Assembly: GCA_020161355.1 (NCBI GenBank)
Contig: JAIUOF010000011.1
Coordinates: 84,479 to 148,478, forward strand
DNA length: 64,000 nt
Reading direction: 5' to 3'
Source of the DNA: Bacteroidota bacterium
GTDB lineage: Bacteria > Bacteroidota > Bacteroidia > Cytophagales > Spirosomataceae
The translations under genes were made by a program, and so were the position numbers. Positions 26,795 through 35,012 of this stretch are shown here, in pieces (the first letter of the stretch is position 1; each line of letters starts with the position of its first letter). The notes beneath the pieces were generated by a model. It saw only the letters and a program-made list of their open reading frames with translations, made no database searches and was not told where the DNA came from.

Positions 26795-27566
26795 TATTGT
26801 TGCAACCCTTATTGCGGTAACATTTCTTCTATTTGGATTATTTGTCTTTATTATTGTTTTTGCTTTTTTATTTCAACGACGTCAACAAAAACACAAACTC
26901 GAAAAAGCCGCCCTTCAGGCCCAATTTGAACAGGAAATTCTTAATGCTGAAAACGAGATTCAGGATAGCACCATGAAGCATATCAGCCGGGAGCTGCACG
27001 ATAATGTGAGCCAGCTCTTGACGCTGGCCAAAATCCATCTTAACAATTTGGGGGCTGACCTCCCCGGCAACAGCCGAATCGAAGACTCCAAAGGGGCATT
27101 GAACCAGGCTCTGACCGACATAAGGGCACTTTCCAAGACTTTGAATTCCGACAATATTTTGATCGAAGGCCTGGCAAAAGCCATAGAATTTGAGCTTTCC
27201 AGAGCTGAGAAACTGGGGATTTTTAAGGTCAATTTTCAATCAAAACCGGGTGGAAGCCCTGCCCTTAATCCACAAAAAGAAATCCTTGTTTTCAGGATTT
27301 TCCAGGAGCTGCTCCAAAACGCTATTAAGCATTCACAAGCGAAAAATATCAAAGTAAATTTGGAAGAACATCCGGAACACCTTAATTTGGAGGTAATTGA
27401 CGACGGAATTGGATTTGACGTTGATGCAGTGAACCTCCAAAGTGGCTTCGCCTCCGGTGCCGGAATCGGTAATCTTATCCACCGGGCCAAGCTCATGAAC
27501 GGGTCGCTGCATTTCGAAAATCCTGCTGTCGGAGGATTAAAAGTTACACTAAGCATACCCTACTAA
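26775..27566 (+). CDS. Single-helix sensor histidine kinase (HisKA_3)
   Basis: 263 aa: one transmembrane helix (TLIAVTFLLFGLFVFIIVFA), a short coiled coil, then the dimerisation/phospho-acceptor helix (ISRELHDNVSQLLTLAKIHL) and an ATPase domain (LVFRIFQELLQNAIKHSQA, VIDDGIGFD, GAGIGNLIHRAKL). It has no periplasmic sensing domain of its own, so input may come from the 7TM protein whose gene overlaps its 5' end. The partner regulator follows 8 bases downstream. Confidence 0.9.
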   Translation: MLNQVNDIVATLIAVTFLLFGLFVFIIVFAFLFQRRQQKHKLEKAALQAQFEQEILNAENEIQDSTMKHISRELHDNVSQLLTLAKIHLNNLGADLPGNSRIEDSKGALNQALTDIRALSKTLNSDNILIEGLAKAIEFELSRAEKLGIFKVNFQSKPGGSPALNPQKEILVFRIFQELLQNAIKHSQAKNIKVNLEEHPEHLNLEVIDDGIGFDVDAVNLQSGFASGAGIGNLIHRAKLMNGSLHFENPAVGGLKVTLSIPY

Positions 27567-27574
27567 CCTTACTC

Positions 27575-28222
27575 ATGACGACTATTGCCCTGGCAGATGA
27601 CCATCAGCTCATCCGCAAAGCTCTTGTTGAGCTTATCAACCGCTTCGAAGGCTTTGAAGTACTGTTCGATGTATCCCACGGAAGGGAATTTTTGGAAAAA
27701 ATAGCTGCAGGGCCTGTGCCTGACATAGCTTTAATCGACATCAATATGCCGGTTTTGGATGGCTACCAGACTACAGAATACCTCTCGGAGCATCACCCCG
27801 AAATAAAATGTCTGGCTCTTTCGGTCGATGACAACGAGGAATCAATCATCAAAATGCTGAGATTGGGTGCTAAGGGATATCTGCTCAAAGATACCGACAC
27901 ACCACAGTTTAAGACTGCACTGGAGGAGGTGCGAGACAAGGGATATTACCACAGTGAGCTGGTTTCCAATACCTTATTGAAGTCTCTCAAAAATGTAAAC
28001 GGACAAAAGCCAGCCGCTCCTTCTGTGCAGTTTCAGGCTCGTGAGCAGGAATTTCTGGAACTCGTATGTACCGAGCTCACCTATAAAGAAATTGCGGATA
28101 AGATGTGTCTTTCCCCACGAACCATCGACGGCTACCGTGAAAATCTATTCCTGAAGCTGGAACTCAAATCACGCACCGGCCTGGTACTTTTTGCCATAAA
28201 AAATGGTTTGGTGGTAGTTTGA
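27575..28222 (+). CDS. NarL/FixJ-family response regulator
   Basis: 215 aa. The receiver has acidic pocket ADDH at the start, phospho-acceptor Asp in IALIDINMPVLDG and Lys in YLLKDTD; the C-terminal LuxR HTH reads FQAREQEFLELVCTELTYKEI...LSPRTIDGYRENLFLKLEL. Paired with the kinase just upstream. No NarL-type inverted repeat was seen near this operon, so its targets may lie elsewhere. Confidence 0.93.
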   Translation: MTTIALADDHQLIRKALVELINRFEGFEVLFDVSHGREFLEKIAAGPVPDIALIDINMPVLDGYQTTEYLSEHHPEIKCLALSVDDNEESIIKMLRLGAKGYLLKDTDTPQFKTALEEVRDKGYYHSELVSNTLLKSLKNVNGQKPAAPSVQFQAREQEFLELVCTELTYKEIADKMCLSPRTIDGYRENLFLKLELKSRTGLVLFAIKNGLVVV

Positions 28223-28249
28223 AAGAGATTGAAGAAAGTTTCTTTTTCT

Positions 28250-28279
28250 TTTGTCTGATAAAAAATTTTCTTACATTTG
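28250..28279 (+). promoter_or_regulatory. Promoter of the DUF1761 gene
   Basis: TTTG (28250-28253) and TACATTTG (28272-28279) match the Bacteroidota -33 and -7 elements with an 18-base spacer. The boxes lie after the regulator's stop, 32 bases before the ATG at 28312. Confidence 0.6.
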
Positions 28280-28311
28280 AATATATTTCTAACCCTAATA
28301 CACTGTTAATC

Positions 28312-28740
28312 ATGGATTTAAAAATTAATTATCTTGCAATTGGGATATCCGTTATCGCCAATTTCGTACTTGGATTTTTGTGGTACACGCCGTTGTTTGG
28401 GAAAGCATGGGCTAAAGAACTTAAAATGGATACCACTCAAACCCCCGACCCCAAAGTGATGATGAAAGGCATGGCTTTTAATCTGATCGGGAATTTCTTT
28501 TTTGCTTATGTGTTTGCACACAACAACTCAGCGTGGAGCTACGTGCCGGGTATGGACCAAATGGGCAAAGTAGGCACTATTCTGAATTCGGCCATTTTTA
28601 CCTGGCTGGGCTTTTATGTGCCGTATCACCTGGGTGCCATCGTGTGGGAAAGCCGCTCGTGGAAACTGTTTTTTATCAATACCGGATATGCCCTTGCGAG
28701 CCTATTGTTGGTAGCAAGCATATTGACTTTTATGGGATGA
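28312..28740 (+). CDS. DUF1761 membrane protein
   Basis: A 142-aa protein with four transmembrane helices; the first (LAIGISVIANFVLGFLWYTPLFGKAW) is the signature of DUF1761. The family's function is unknown. The ATG at 28312 is chosen because the promoter boxes lie at 28250-28279; the longer frame from 28219 would start inside the previous gene. Followed by a strong terminator. Confidence 0.85.
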   Translation: MDLKINYLAIGISVIANFVLGFLWYTPLFGKAWAKELKMDTTQTPDPKVMMKGMAFNLIGNFFFAYVFAHNNSAWSYVPGMDQMGKVGTILNSAIFTWLGFYVPYHLGAIVWESRSWKLFFINTGYALASLLLVASILTFMG

Positions 28741-28756
28741 TTTTCTGATACTGTTT

Positions 28757-28790
28757 AACCTCACCAAAATAAGTTGGTGAGGTTATTTTT
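28757..28790 (+). terminator. Rho-independent terminator after the DUF1761 gene
   Basis: The perfect 10-bp stem AACCTCACCA / TGGTGAGGTT (28757-28766 and 28775-28784) is followed by ATTTTTG. It separates this gene from the convergent LytTR operon. Confidence 0.8.
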
Positions 28791-28810
28791 GTTTAAAACA
28801 AATCTATTGG

Positions 28811-29128
28811 CTACTGAACAATCATTTTTTTTAGATTTTCCCTTCTCCTTCTGGAAACCTTAAACTGAGTTTTATTCTTAAGTTTCAGATTTTCAAATTG
28901 GTTGTCGGTTTTAGTCACAAATTCAATATTTACAATCACAGATCTGTTAATCCGGACAAATCCGAATGGCTCATAGTCTTCCTGAAATCTCTTTAATGTT
29001 TTGGCCAAAATAAATTTTTTACCATTCTGTAAATGTATTTCAGTATAGTTGATATTGGCTTTCAGAAAGATAATATCACTTGAAAAAACACTTCTGTTTT
29101 TATCTATTTTCAACTTTGGAAAGTCCAT
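28811..29128 (-). CDS. Stand-alone LytTR DNA-binding protein
   Basis: About 105 aa made only of a LytTR domain: IIFLKANINYTEIHLQNG, AKTLKRFQEDYEPFGFVRINRSVIVNIEFV and FKVSRRRRENL. No receiver. The ATG at 29128 lies 5 bases after the stop of the upstream tail-fibre-like gene (a TTG at 29137 would overlap it by 4). Same subfamily as 21241, 48298 and 53032. Here it is the second gene of the operon, behind the surface protein. Confidence 0.85.
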   Translation of the reverse strand: MDFPKLKIDKNRSVFSSDIIFLKANINYTEIHLQNGKKFILAKTLKRFQEDYEPFGFVRINRSVIVNIEFVTKTDNQFENLKLKNKTQFKVSRRRRENLKKMIVQ

Positions 29129-29133
29129 GGCTA

Positions 29134-30300
29134 TCAATTGTTTACCTGATAATTGTATCTTACTTCAGCACCTAAGAATTTCAAATCTGTATCAAAAGGC
29201 ATGGCAAAAACCAGTCTGTAAAAGTTTGTGGTATTATCTATTACTATTGATGTATTTACGCCTTGTGTTCTTATACCGAAAGGGTCATTTACATTGGGTA
29301 TGGTCCCTGAAAATATATTGGAATATGCCTGTGGAACAACAGTATGATCAAATTTTTGGATGGCCCATGATATCATTCCTAAAGTGGCATCTCCATCTAT
29401 GTAATAAAACAATACTTGTGTTACCATAGCACCATTTGGGAGCGTCAAAGGTGCATGAACTGAGCCCGATCCTGAGGAGCCAGTGAATACAATTCCCTGG
29501 TTATCATGTGTTATCGAATTGGTAGATATATGGGCTACGAATGCGGCAGCGGGGATTTTTATAACCTCAGTACGGGTTATATTTGACCATGAAGCGGTTC
29601 CTAAATTGTCTCCCGATCTTAAAAACCTTCCTGCTGCGGCATTTTGTCCTTCAAATCTTAGCGTACCCGCAGTTCTCAACGCAATGCCGCCTGCAACCGT
29701 ATTTTCAAATACCCCGGCCCGGGCATTTATATTGCTTGCTAGACCATAAACGGCATCACCGCTGCTGGCAGTGTGGCCATAGACCCCTTTGCCGATGTTG
29801 GTTGTGCCATAGACGCCTGCACCGCCGCCGTCTTGCTTTCCAAAAACCCCATAACCATTGGCATTCAATGAGTTGTTTATGCCGGCTACACCCGCAGTAT
29901 TTCCAGAAGGAGCGGTTTCAAAGGCACTTCCTAATACTCCATTTGCACCGTTTAACGCAGATCCTGTCATTCCATGGATTCCAGCTGAATTTAGACCACC
30001 GCCGGTATTGAAAACTGAAAATCCACCTGCGGAGAATGCCCCACTTCCGCTAAAAGGTAAGGTCAATGATCCACCGCCTCCAGTCGAAGTTTCAACAGCC
30101 ACCCAACCACTACCGCTACAAACATGTGCTTTGTTGTTGGAGGTAAGAAAGACCACTTTGCCGTAATCTGCCACTGCACATCCGGGTAGGTTTGTGACTT
30201 TAGGTAAATCCAAACTTTGGGGATTTATGCTGATCGACTGTGCCAAAGAACCAAAGTTTACCAGTATGAGCCCTGCTGTTACAATTCTTAATCTTTTCAT
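29134..30300 (-). CDS. Tail-fibre-like secreted protein with G-V-Y/F-G repeats, 388 aa
   Basis: Signal peptide MKRLRIVTAGLILVNFGSLAQ. The N-terminal part (LPGCAVADYGKVVFLTSNNKAHVC, SGWVAV) is a motif seen in Bacteroidota surface proteins. The middle carries short GVxG repeats (NGVLGSAF, AGVAGINN, YGVFGKQ, AGVYGTTN, KGVYGHTA) as in phage tail fibres, and the C-terminus is a compact beta domain. No sorting domain is seen. First gene of an operon with a LytTR regulator. Confidence 0.75.
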   Translation of the reverse strand: MKRLRIVTAGLILVNFGSLAQSISINPQSLDLPKVTNLPGCAVADYGKVVFLTSNNKAHVCSGSGWVAVETSTGGGGSLTLPFSGSGAFSAGGFSVFNTGGGLNSAGIHGMTGSALNGANGVLGSAFETAPSGNTAGVAGINNSLNANGYGVFGKQDGGGAGVYGTTNIGKGVYGHTASSGDAVYGLASNINARAGVFENTVAGGIALRTAGTLRFEGQNAAAGRFLRSGDNLGTASWSNITRTEVIKIPAAAFVAHISTNSITHDNQGIVFTGSSGSGSVHAPLTLPNGAMVTQVLFYYIDGDATLGMISWAIQKFDHTVVPQAYSNIFSGTIPNVNDPFGIRTQGVNTSIVIDNTTNFYRLVFAMPFDTDLKFLGAEVRYNYQVNN

Positions 30301-30514
30301 ATGTATTTTGTTGAATTTTTACTTTTCTGCGGAGGCAAAATTGATTCGAAAAAAAAAATAAAAATTCTTCAATTATCATGATGTATAGTTGGCTGTACCA
30401 ATTGTAAGATTTTCTTATCCAGCGGTAAATGCCCGAATTTCTTAAAATTTGGTGGTTTGGAAATGTAAAAAAAAGGGGGCTACTTTAGGGTAAATTTTGT
30501 TATTGAGAGTTCGA

Positions 30515-32497
30515 ATGAAAGGCTTTTTAATCTTTGTTTTTGTCTTTACAACCAGTTTGACTTTGGGTCAAAGCCAAGCCGTGTTGTTGGACAAGTGCGA
30601 GAATTTTTACTTAGCCGGGCAACAAGACTCTGTAAGAAAATACGCCAAAGTAGCTCTTGATTTAGGGCAAAAAAGTACCGAGAATCAAGGGCTTTTCCAG
30701 TTTTTTCTGGCAAATTCCAACATGCGTTCTTATCCTGATAGTTCGTTTAAGGCTCTAAATGGGGTTTACAAAGATTTCCAAAAACGAAACGACATCAAAT
30801 TCCTGTCCTTTATTCATACTTCATTTGGAGGATATTACCGCAAAACCGGAAACTTCAAAGAAGCCATAGCCAATTATCAAAAAGCCATAACTTTTGCTGA
30901 AAAACATTATAGCACTTCGGATCCAAAGAAGCTCAATCAAATAGTGGCCGCACAATACAACAGCATAGCTATTGTAAACCAAGAAATGTCGGACTTTGAA
31001 CTTTCCACCCAAAATGCACTGAAAGCATTGAAAATAGCTAATCAGTTCAATTTGCCTCAAATAGAGCTGGCATCGATCATAATTTTGGGCAATATTCAGA
31101 TGCATTTTAAACAGTTGGATCAGGCAGAAAAAAGCTTTTTTTCGGCAAAAAATTTATCATCAAAAATCAACGACCAATATCGTCTCGGAGTGGCTTTAGC
31201 CAATTTGGGGATCATAAATCTGTTGCGGGTTGAGAATTCAGCACAAAACAAAAAGGCATATCTGGCCTCGAAAAAATATTTTCTTGAGGCACTAAATATG
31301 GCGAAAACGCAGAAAGACTTTACGGCTATTACGGCAAGGTATTCTAATTTGGCCAACGTAGAAAATGCCGTTAAAAACTTTAAGAGTGCGAACATTTACC
31401 TGCAAGAAGCCTTGAAAAATGCGGAGCTTTCCAATTCAAAACTCTTAAAAATGCAGGTTACAACATCTTTGGCGAGAAATCATTTGGGTTTAAACGACAC
31501 GCCAAGGGCTATTGAATTGGCGAATTTAGCTCTGGAAATGTCAAAACAATTAAGCAACGAAAAGGAGTTGCCCAATCTGTACAATATTTTACAAGAAGCA
31601 TACACCAAAGAGAAAGATTTTGCCAAAGCCCTGGAATATCAAAAAGCTCAAATGGCTGCTAAAGACAGTCTTTATACCACCCATACCACCGCTAAAATAA
31701 CCGAGCTGCAAACCAAATATGAAACCGAAAAGAAGCAAAAAGAAATAGAGGTACTCACCCTTCAAAATCAAACCAAAGAAGCTCAACTTAAGCAAAAAAA
31801 CTATCTTATTTTGGTTGCTGCCCTGGGTATTTTTTCGCTTTTGGGAGGTTTTTATTTTTGGAATAAACAAAGAAAACTCAAAAACGTAAAAGAGGCTGCA
31901 GAAATGAAACAGAGGCTCTTGAGGGCACAGCTTAATCCGCACTTTTTGTTTAATTCTTTAAATTCTATTCAAAGACTTTATGTAGAAGGTAAAACCCACA
32001 TTGCCAATGATTTCATAGCAGATTTTGCTCAACTGATGCGGGATATTTTGGAAAAAACGGGCAGGACACAGATTCCAGTTTATGAAGAAATGGATTTCAT
32101 TGAAGCCTACCTTTCCCTTGAAAAAAGACGGCTGGGCGATAAGTTTGATTATGAAATATGGCTGAGTGAGGAAGTCAGAAATGGCGACTATAACATTCCA
32201 TCTTTTATAGTACAGCCATTGGTAGAAAATGCCCTTCTGCATGGTATTTTACCTAAAAATGAGAGAGGCAAAATTGAGGTAAAAGTTGAAACATTATCAA
32301 ACGCTAGTCTTGAAATAAGTGTAAAAGATAATGGTGTCGGGTACTATTCAGACAAGAAAAACACAAACCACAAATCTAAAGCTATGGAATTAATAGAGAA
32401 TCGTTTAGGGAAAAGTGGAGTTATTCAAATTAAAGAATTGAAGGACACAAATGGGCATGTTGAAGGTACAGAAATTAAGCTAATTTTAGAATATTAG
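30515..32497 (+). CDS. TPR-containing LytS-type sensor histidine kinase
   Basis: About 660 aa. Signal peptide MKGFLIFVFVFTTSLTLG, a periplasmic region with several TPR units to about residue 390 (GNFKEAIANYQKAITFAEKHY, KDFAKALEYQKAQMA), a coiled coil, one transmembrane helix (YLILVAALGIFSLLGGFYFW), then the His_kinase family box QLNPHFLFNSLNSIQ and an ATPase domain (IVQPLVENALLHGI, VKDNGVGYYS). This combination pairs with LytTR-type regulators, and one follows directly. The ATG at 30515 is preferred to a TTG at 30497. Confidence 0.92.
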   Translation: MKGFLIFVFVFTTSLTLGQSQAVLLDKCENFYLAGQQDSVRKYAKVALDLGQKSTENQGLFQFFLANSNMRSYPDSSFKALNGVYKDFQKRNDIKFLSFIHTSFGGYYRKTGNFKEAIANYQKAITFAEKHYSTSDPKKLNQIVAAQYNSIAIVNQEMSDFELSTQNALKALKIANQFNLPQIELASIIILGNIQMHFKQLDQAEKSFFSAKNLSSKINDQYRLGVALANLGIINLLRVENSAQNKKAYLASKKYFLEALNMAKTQKDFTAITARYSNLANVENAVKNFKSANIYLQEALKNAELSNSKLLKMQVTTSLARNHLGLNDTPRAIELANLALEMSKQLSNEKELPNLYNILQEAYTKEKDFAKALEYQKAQMAAKDSLYTTHTTAKITELQTKYETEKKQKEIEVLTLQNQTKEAQLKQKNYLILVAALGIFSLLGGFYFWNKQRKLKNVKEAAEMKQRLLRAQLNPHFLFNSLNSIQRLYVEGKTHIANDFIADFAQLMRDILEKTGRTQIPVYEEMDFIEAYLSLEKRRLGDKFDYEIWLSEEVRNGDYNIPSFIVQPLVENALLHGILPKNERGKIEVKVETLSNASLEISVKDNGVGYYSDKKNTNHKSKAMELIENRLGKSGVIQIKELKDTNGHVEGTEIKLILEY

Positions 32498-32500
32498 GCC

Positions 32501-33244
32501 ATGTTAAAAATCATTATTATCGACGACGAAGAGGATGCACGGTTTCTTTTGAAGCGGGCAATAGAAGACCATTTCGGGGAAATTACGAAGGTAGTAGGCG
32601 AGGCAGACAACTGTAAAAAAGGGCTCGATTTGATTCAAAATACGGTATTTGACCTACTGTTTCTAGATATCAAAATGCCCGATGGAACCGGATTTGATTT
32701 GCTCAATAAATTGGATTCAAAAGATTTTTCGGTGGTTTTTGTGACGGCATTTGATCATTTTGCCATCAAAGCCTTTGAGTTTTCGGCGGTGGGATATTTG
32801 GTAAAGCCATTTAAGTCTTCGGATTTAAGAAAGACAATAGACCGGATACTGGAGTCAAAAACTGAAACCAATGCCCAACAAACGCCTTTCAAGATTCTTC
32901 TGGAAAACTACGAGCAGACCCAAATCCGGAAAATAGTCCTGCCCAACAACGATGGCTTTGTGGTGGTGAAACTTGAGGAAATTATATATGTCAACAGTGT
33001 CAGAAATTACTCAGAATTCCATCTGATTTCAGGACAAAAAGTACTCACCTCCAAGCCGCTTATTACCTATGAAAACTTGCTCACAGATCAAGGTTTTTTC
33101 CGGATTCATCATTCTTATCTCATAAACCTAAGTCACTTAAAGGCCTTTGTGAGGTCAGAGGGCGGAGCCGTAAAAATGCACAACGGCGATCTTTTGCCCG
33201 TCTCGCGACAGAAAAAGGGTGAGTTGATGGATAGGTTTTTGTGA
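32501..33244 (+). CDS. LytR/AlgR-type response regulator
   Basis: 247 aa: receiver (IIIDDEEDARFLL, phospho-acceptor in LLFLDIKMPDGTG, GYLVKPFKSSDL) followed by a LytTR DNA-binding domain (EEIIYVNSVRNYSEFHLISG, GFFRIHHSYLINLSHLKAF, LLPVSRQKKGEL). It starts 3 bases after the kinase stop; the two form one operon. A short inverted repeat TTGG-CTGTA-CCAA (30389-30401) lies in the divergent promoter region in front of the kinase. Confidence 0.95.
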   Translation: MLKIIIIDDEEDARFLLKRAIEDHFGEITKVVGEADNCKKGLDLIQNTVFDLLFLDIKMPDGTGFDLLNKLDSKDFSVVFVTAFDHFAIKAFEFSAVGYLVKPFKSSDLRKTIDRILESKTETNAQQTPFKILLENYEQTQIRKIVLPNNDGFVVVKLEEIIYVNSVRNYSEFHLISGQKVLTSKPLITYENLLTDQGFFRIHHSYLINLSHLKAFVRSEGGAVKMHNGDLLPVSRQKKGELMDRFL

Positions 33245-33381
33245 AAAATTTCAAGCCGAAAACTTATTAGATCCAAAATCACTGATTGAACCCGTCTTTA
33301 TTGTGAGCTTACTGAGTTTTCCAATTTTTAATAATTGGGGTTTTGAATATTTTTTATGCAAAAAAGTCAAGGTCTTCATTC

Positions 33382-34566
33382 TTAAAATGCTTTTTTTATT
33401 TTTGTGGTTACCTCAACTCCGGTTTTTGTAAGGAATCTTAGAAAAATGATTTCCGATTTTATCTCCGAAATATCAATTCGGTTCTCAATTATCGCTGGTT
33501 TTGAGATTTCATTTCCTTTAAGGTCTATAATTGCAAAGTCTGAAATATTTTTAGCGAAACTTTCTTCTAATATCAAATGATCATAGGCTGGATTTGGAAA
33601 AACTTTCAATTTCAGGTTATTGATGAAATTTATAGCGATAATTTTGGAAAATGTAAAATCCCCGCTCCAGTCTTTTTGCTTAAGTCTATAATAATTTAGT
33701 CCCGGGAGCGGACTCCCATCTTCATATTGATAAAGGATATTTTCCGAAGATGGGTGTGTTGAGGGTAAAAATCCCAACGATTCAAAGTTCACTGGATCAG
33801 AACTTCTTTCAATTTCAAAACCCATGTTATTGATTTCTATTGAAGTCTCCCATTCCAGAGTGATTTTGCCAAAGGTTTGTTTCGCTTCAAATCGTACCAA
33901 TTTGACAGGGAATGCCCCGTTTAATGGCTCGGGCTCAAATCGAAAATCATTGAAATTGTTGTTGGTATCAGTATTATTCGGTCTCCAAATCGGACCATTG
34001 GGTGCTGGGGATGGTGCATTACCGAGATTTCCCTCAGAGAAATCGGCACCACCGAACCCCACAAAATCAATGAGGTCAGTCAAGCCATTAGGGTCAAATA
34101 CTCCAGTAGGAATAAGATTTGTTGTGCTCATCAAAACCAATTTACCACTGTTATCTAAGCCATTAAATCTGAACAGGGGTGCATTAAAGTCTGGATTGGC
34201 AATGGGGGCTGTGTTGGGTTGATTTGTGCCAAATACTGGTATCCTGATTAAATAAAAAGTTGATGCGGGCATTGTATAATTTGGCAAATTAAACTTAGCC
34301 CATGAATCAGAACCACTAGTAGCAAATTGAACACTCCATCCACTGAGCGACTGGGCTACGGGACCAGAGTTATATAAGACCATATAATCATCATTGTAAA
34401 TTGCACCAGTTTGTCTGCTCCCAGCATAAATTTCGTAGATATAAACCAAACCTGAAGAGTTGTAGTGTGAAAATTGAAGAAAAAATACAACGATCAATGA
34501 TTTTAGATAATTAAACCTGCATGCCTTTAAAAAACCATTAGGAAAGGATTTAAAAGAAAATTTCAT
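33382..34566 (-). CDS. Type IX secreted protein with lamin-tail-like domain
   Basis: 394 aa with an N-terminal hydrophobic signal. The first half (VYIYEIYAGSRQTGAIYNDDYMVLYNSGPVAQSLSGWSVQ) is a lamin-tail/LTD-type domain common in extracellular enzymes. The segment RLKQKDWSGDFTFSKIIAI and the C-terminus KVFPNPAYDHLILEE...GVEVTTKIKKAF are the type IX secretion sorting domain, which is recognised and then cleaved or exchanged for a lipopolysaccharide anchor. It is the only clear sorting domain in the window. Confidence 0.88.
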   Translation of the reverse strand: MKFSFKSFPNGFLKACRFNYLKSLIVVFFLQFSHYNSSGLVYIYEIYAGSRQTGAIYNDDYMVLYNSGPVAQSLSGWSVQFATSGSDSWAKFNLPNYTMPASTFYLIRIPVFGTNQPNTAPIANPDFNAPLFRFNGLDNSGKLVLMSTTNLIPTGVFDPNGLTDLIDFVGFGGADFSEGNLGNAPSPAPNGPIWRPNNTDTNNNFNDFRFEPEPLNGAFPVKLVRFEAKQTFGKITLEWETSIEINNMGFEIERSSDPVNFESLGFLPSTHPSSENILYQYEDGSPLPGLNYYRLKQKDWSGDFTFSKIIAINFINNLKLKVFPNPAYDHLILEESFAKNISDFAIIDLKGNEISKPAIIENRIDISEIKSEIIFLRFLTKTGVEVTTKIKKAF

Positions 34567-34570
34567 ATTT

Positions 34571-34605
34571 TACTAATTTTGGATATACTTCGTCCAATAT
34601 TAGTA
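34571..34605. repeat. Inverted repeat upstream of the type IX secreted protein gene
   Basis: TACTAATTTTGGA (34571-34583) and TCCAATATTAGTA (34593-34605) form a 13-bp inverted repeat with one mismatch and a 9-base spacer, ending 5 bases before the ATG on the minus strand. It would lie in the 5' leader or overlap the promoter. Confidence 0.6.
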
Positions 34606-35012
34606 CCGGAAAGATTTCGAAATTGTATTACTTATCAGGCTGTCCATTAATGTTGACAATAGTGAATAATTAATTATCCATTAGAATCTAAACTCTCTAA
34701 AGGATTTGACTTGAAGGGTCGAGTTTTTCATCATTTTAAATATTTAGTGCTAGCTTTCTAAGTCCTTCTGAGCTTTTTGAATATAAAATTCCTAAGAATA
34801 AAATACTTTCGATTTAGTTCATAAGCCTTTTCGCAAAAAATCAAAAGAAGCATTTTCTACTCTACCGCAAAATAAAATTTTGTCAAAGTCTTCATTTTCA
34901 TTACGTTAATTTGAAAATATCCGTATTTCCCCTATGGTTTTTCAAAAAATGTTAATCGATATTTGTTGCAGCCTGAAAACTCAGGATTTCAAAATTAATC
35001 ATATTTAAGAAA
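34606..35012. other. Divergent intergenic region
   Basis: AT-rich region of about 400 bases between two divergent surface-protein genes. No coding frame was seen. A GATATTTG box near 34965 could be the -7 element for the plus-strand gene, but no -33 match was found at the right distance. Confidence 0.35.

Noticed and set aside
30389..30401. Inverted repeat TTGG-CTGTA-CCAA as operator of the LytS/LytR-like pair
   Set aside because: Only 4-bp arms, and LytTR proteins usually bind direct repeats; no second copy or fixed distance to a -7 box was found, so it is mentioned only in the regulator entry.
34915..34950. NarL-type site in front of the large solenoid gene (ATTTCCCCTATGGTTTTTC)
   Set aside because: The arms do not pair and the TACC-N8-GGTA pattern is absent.
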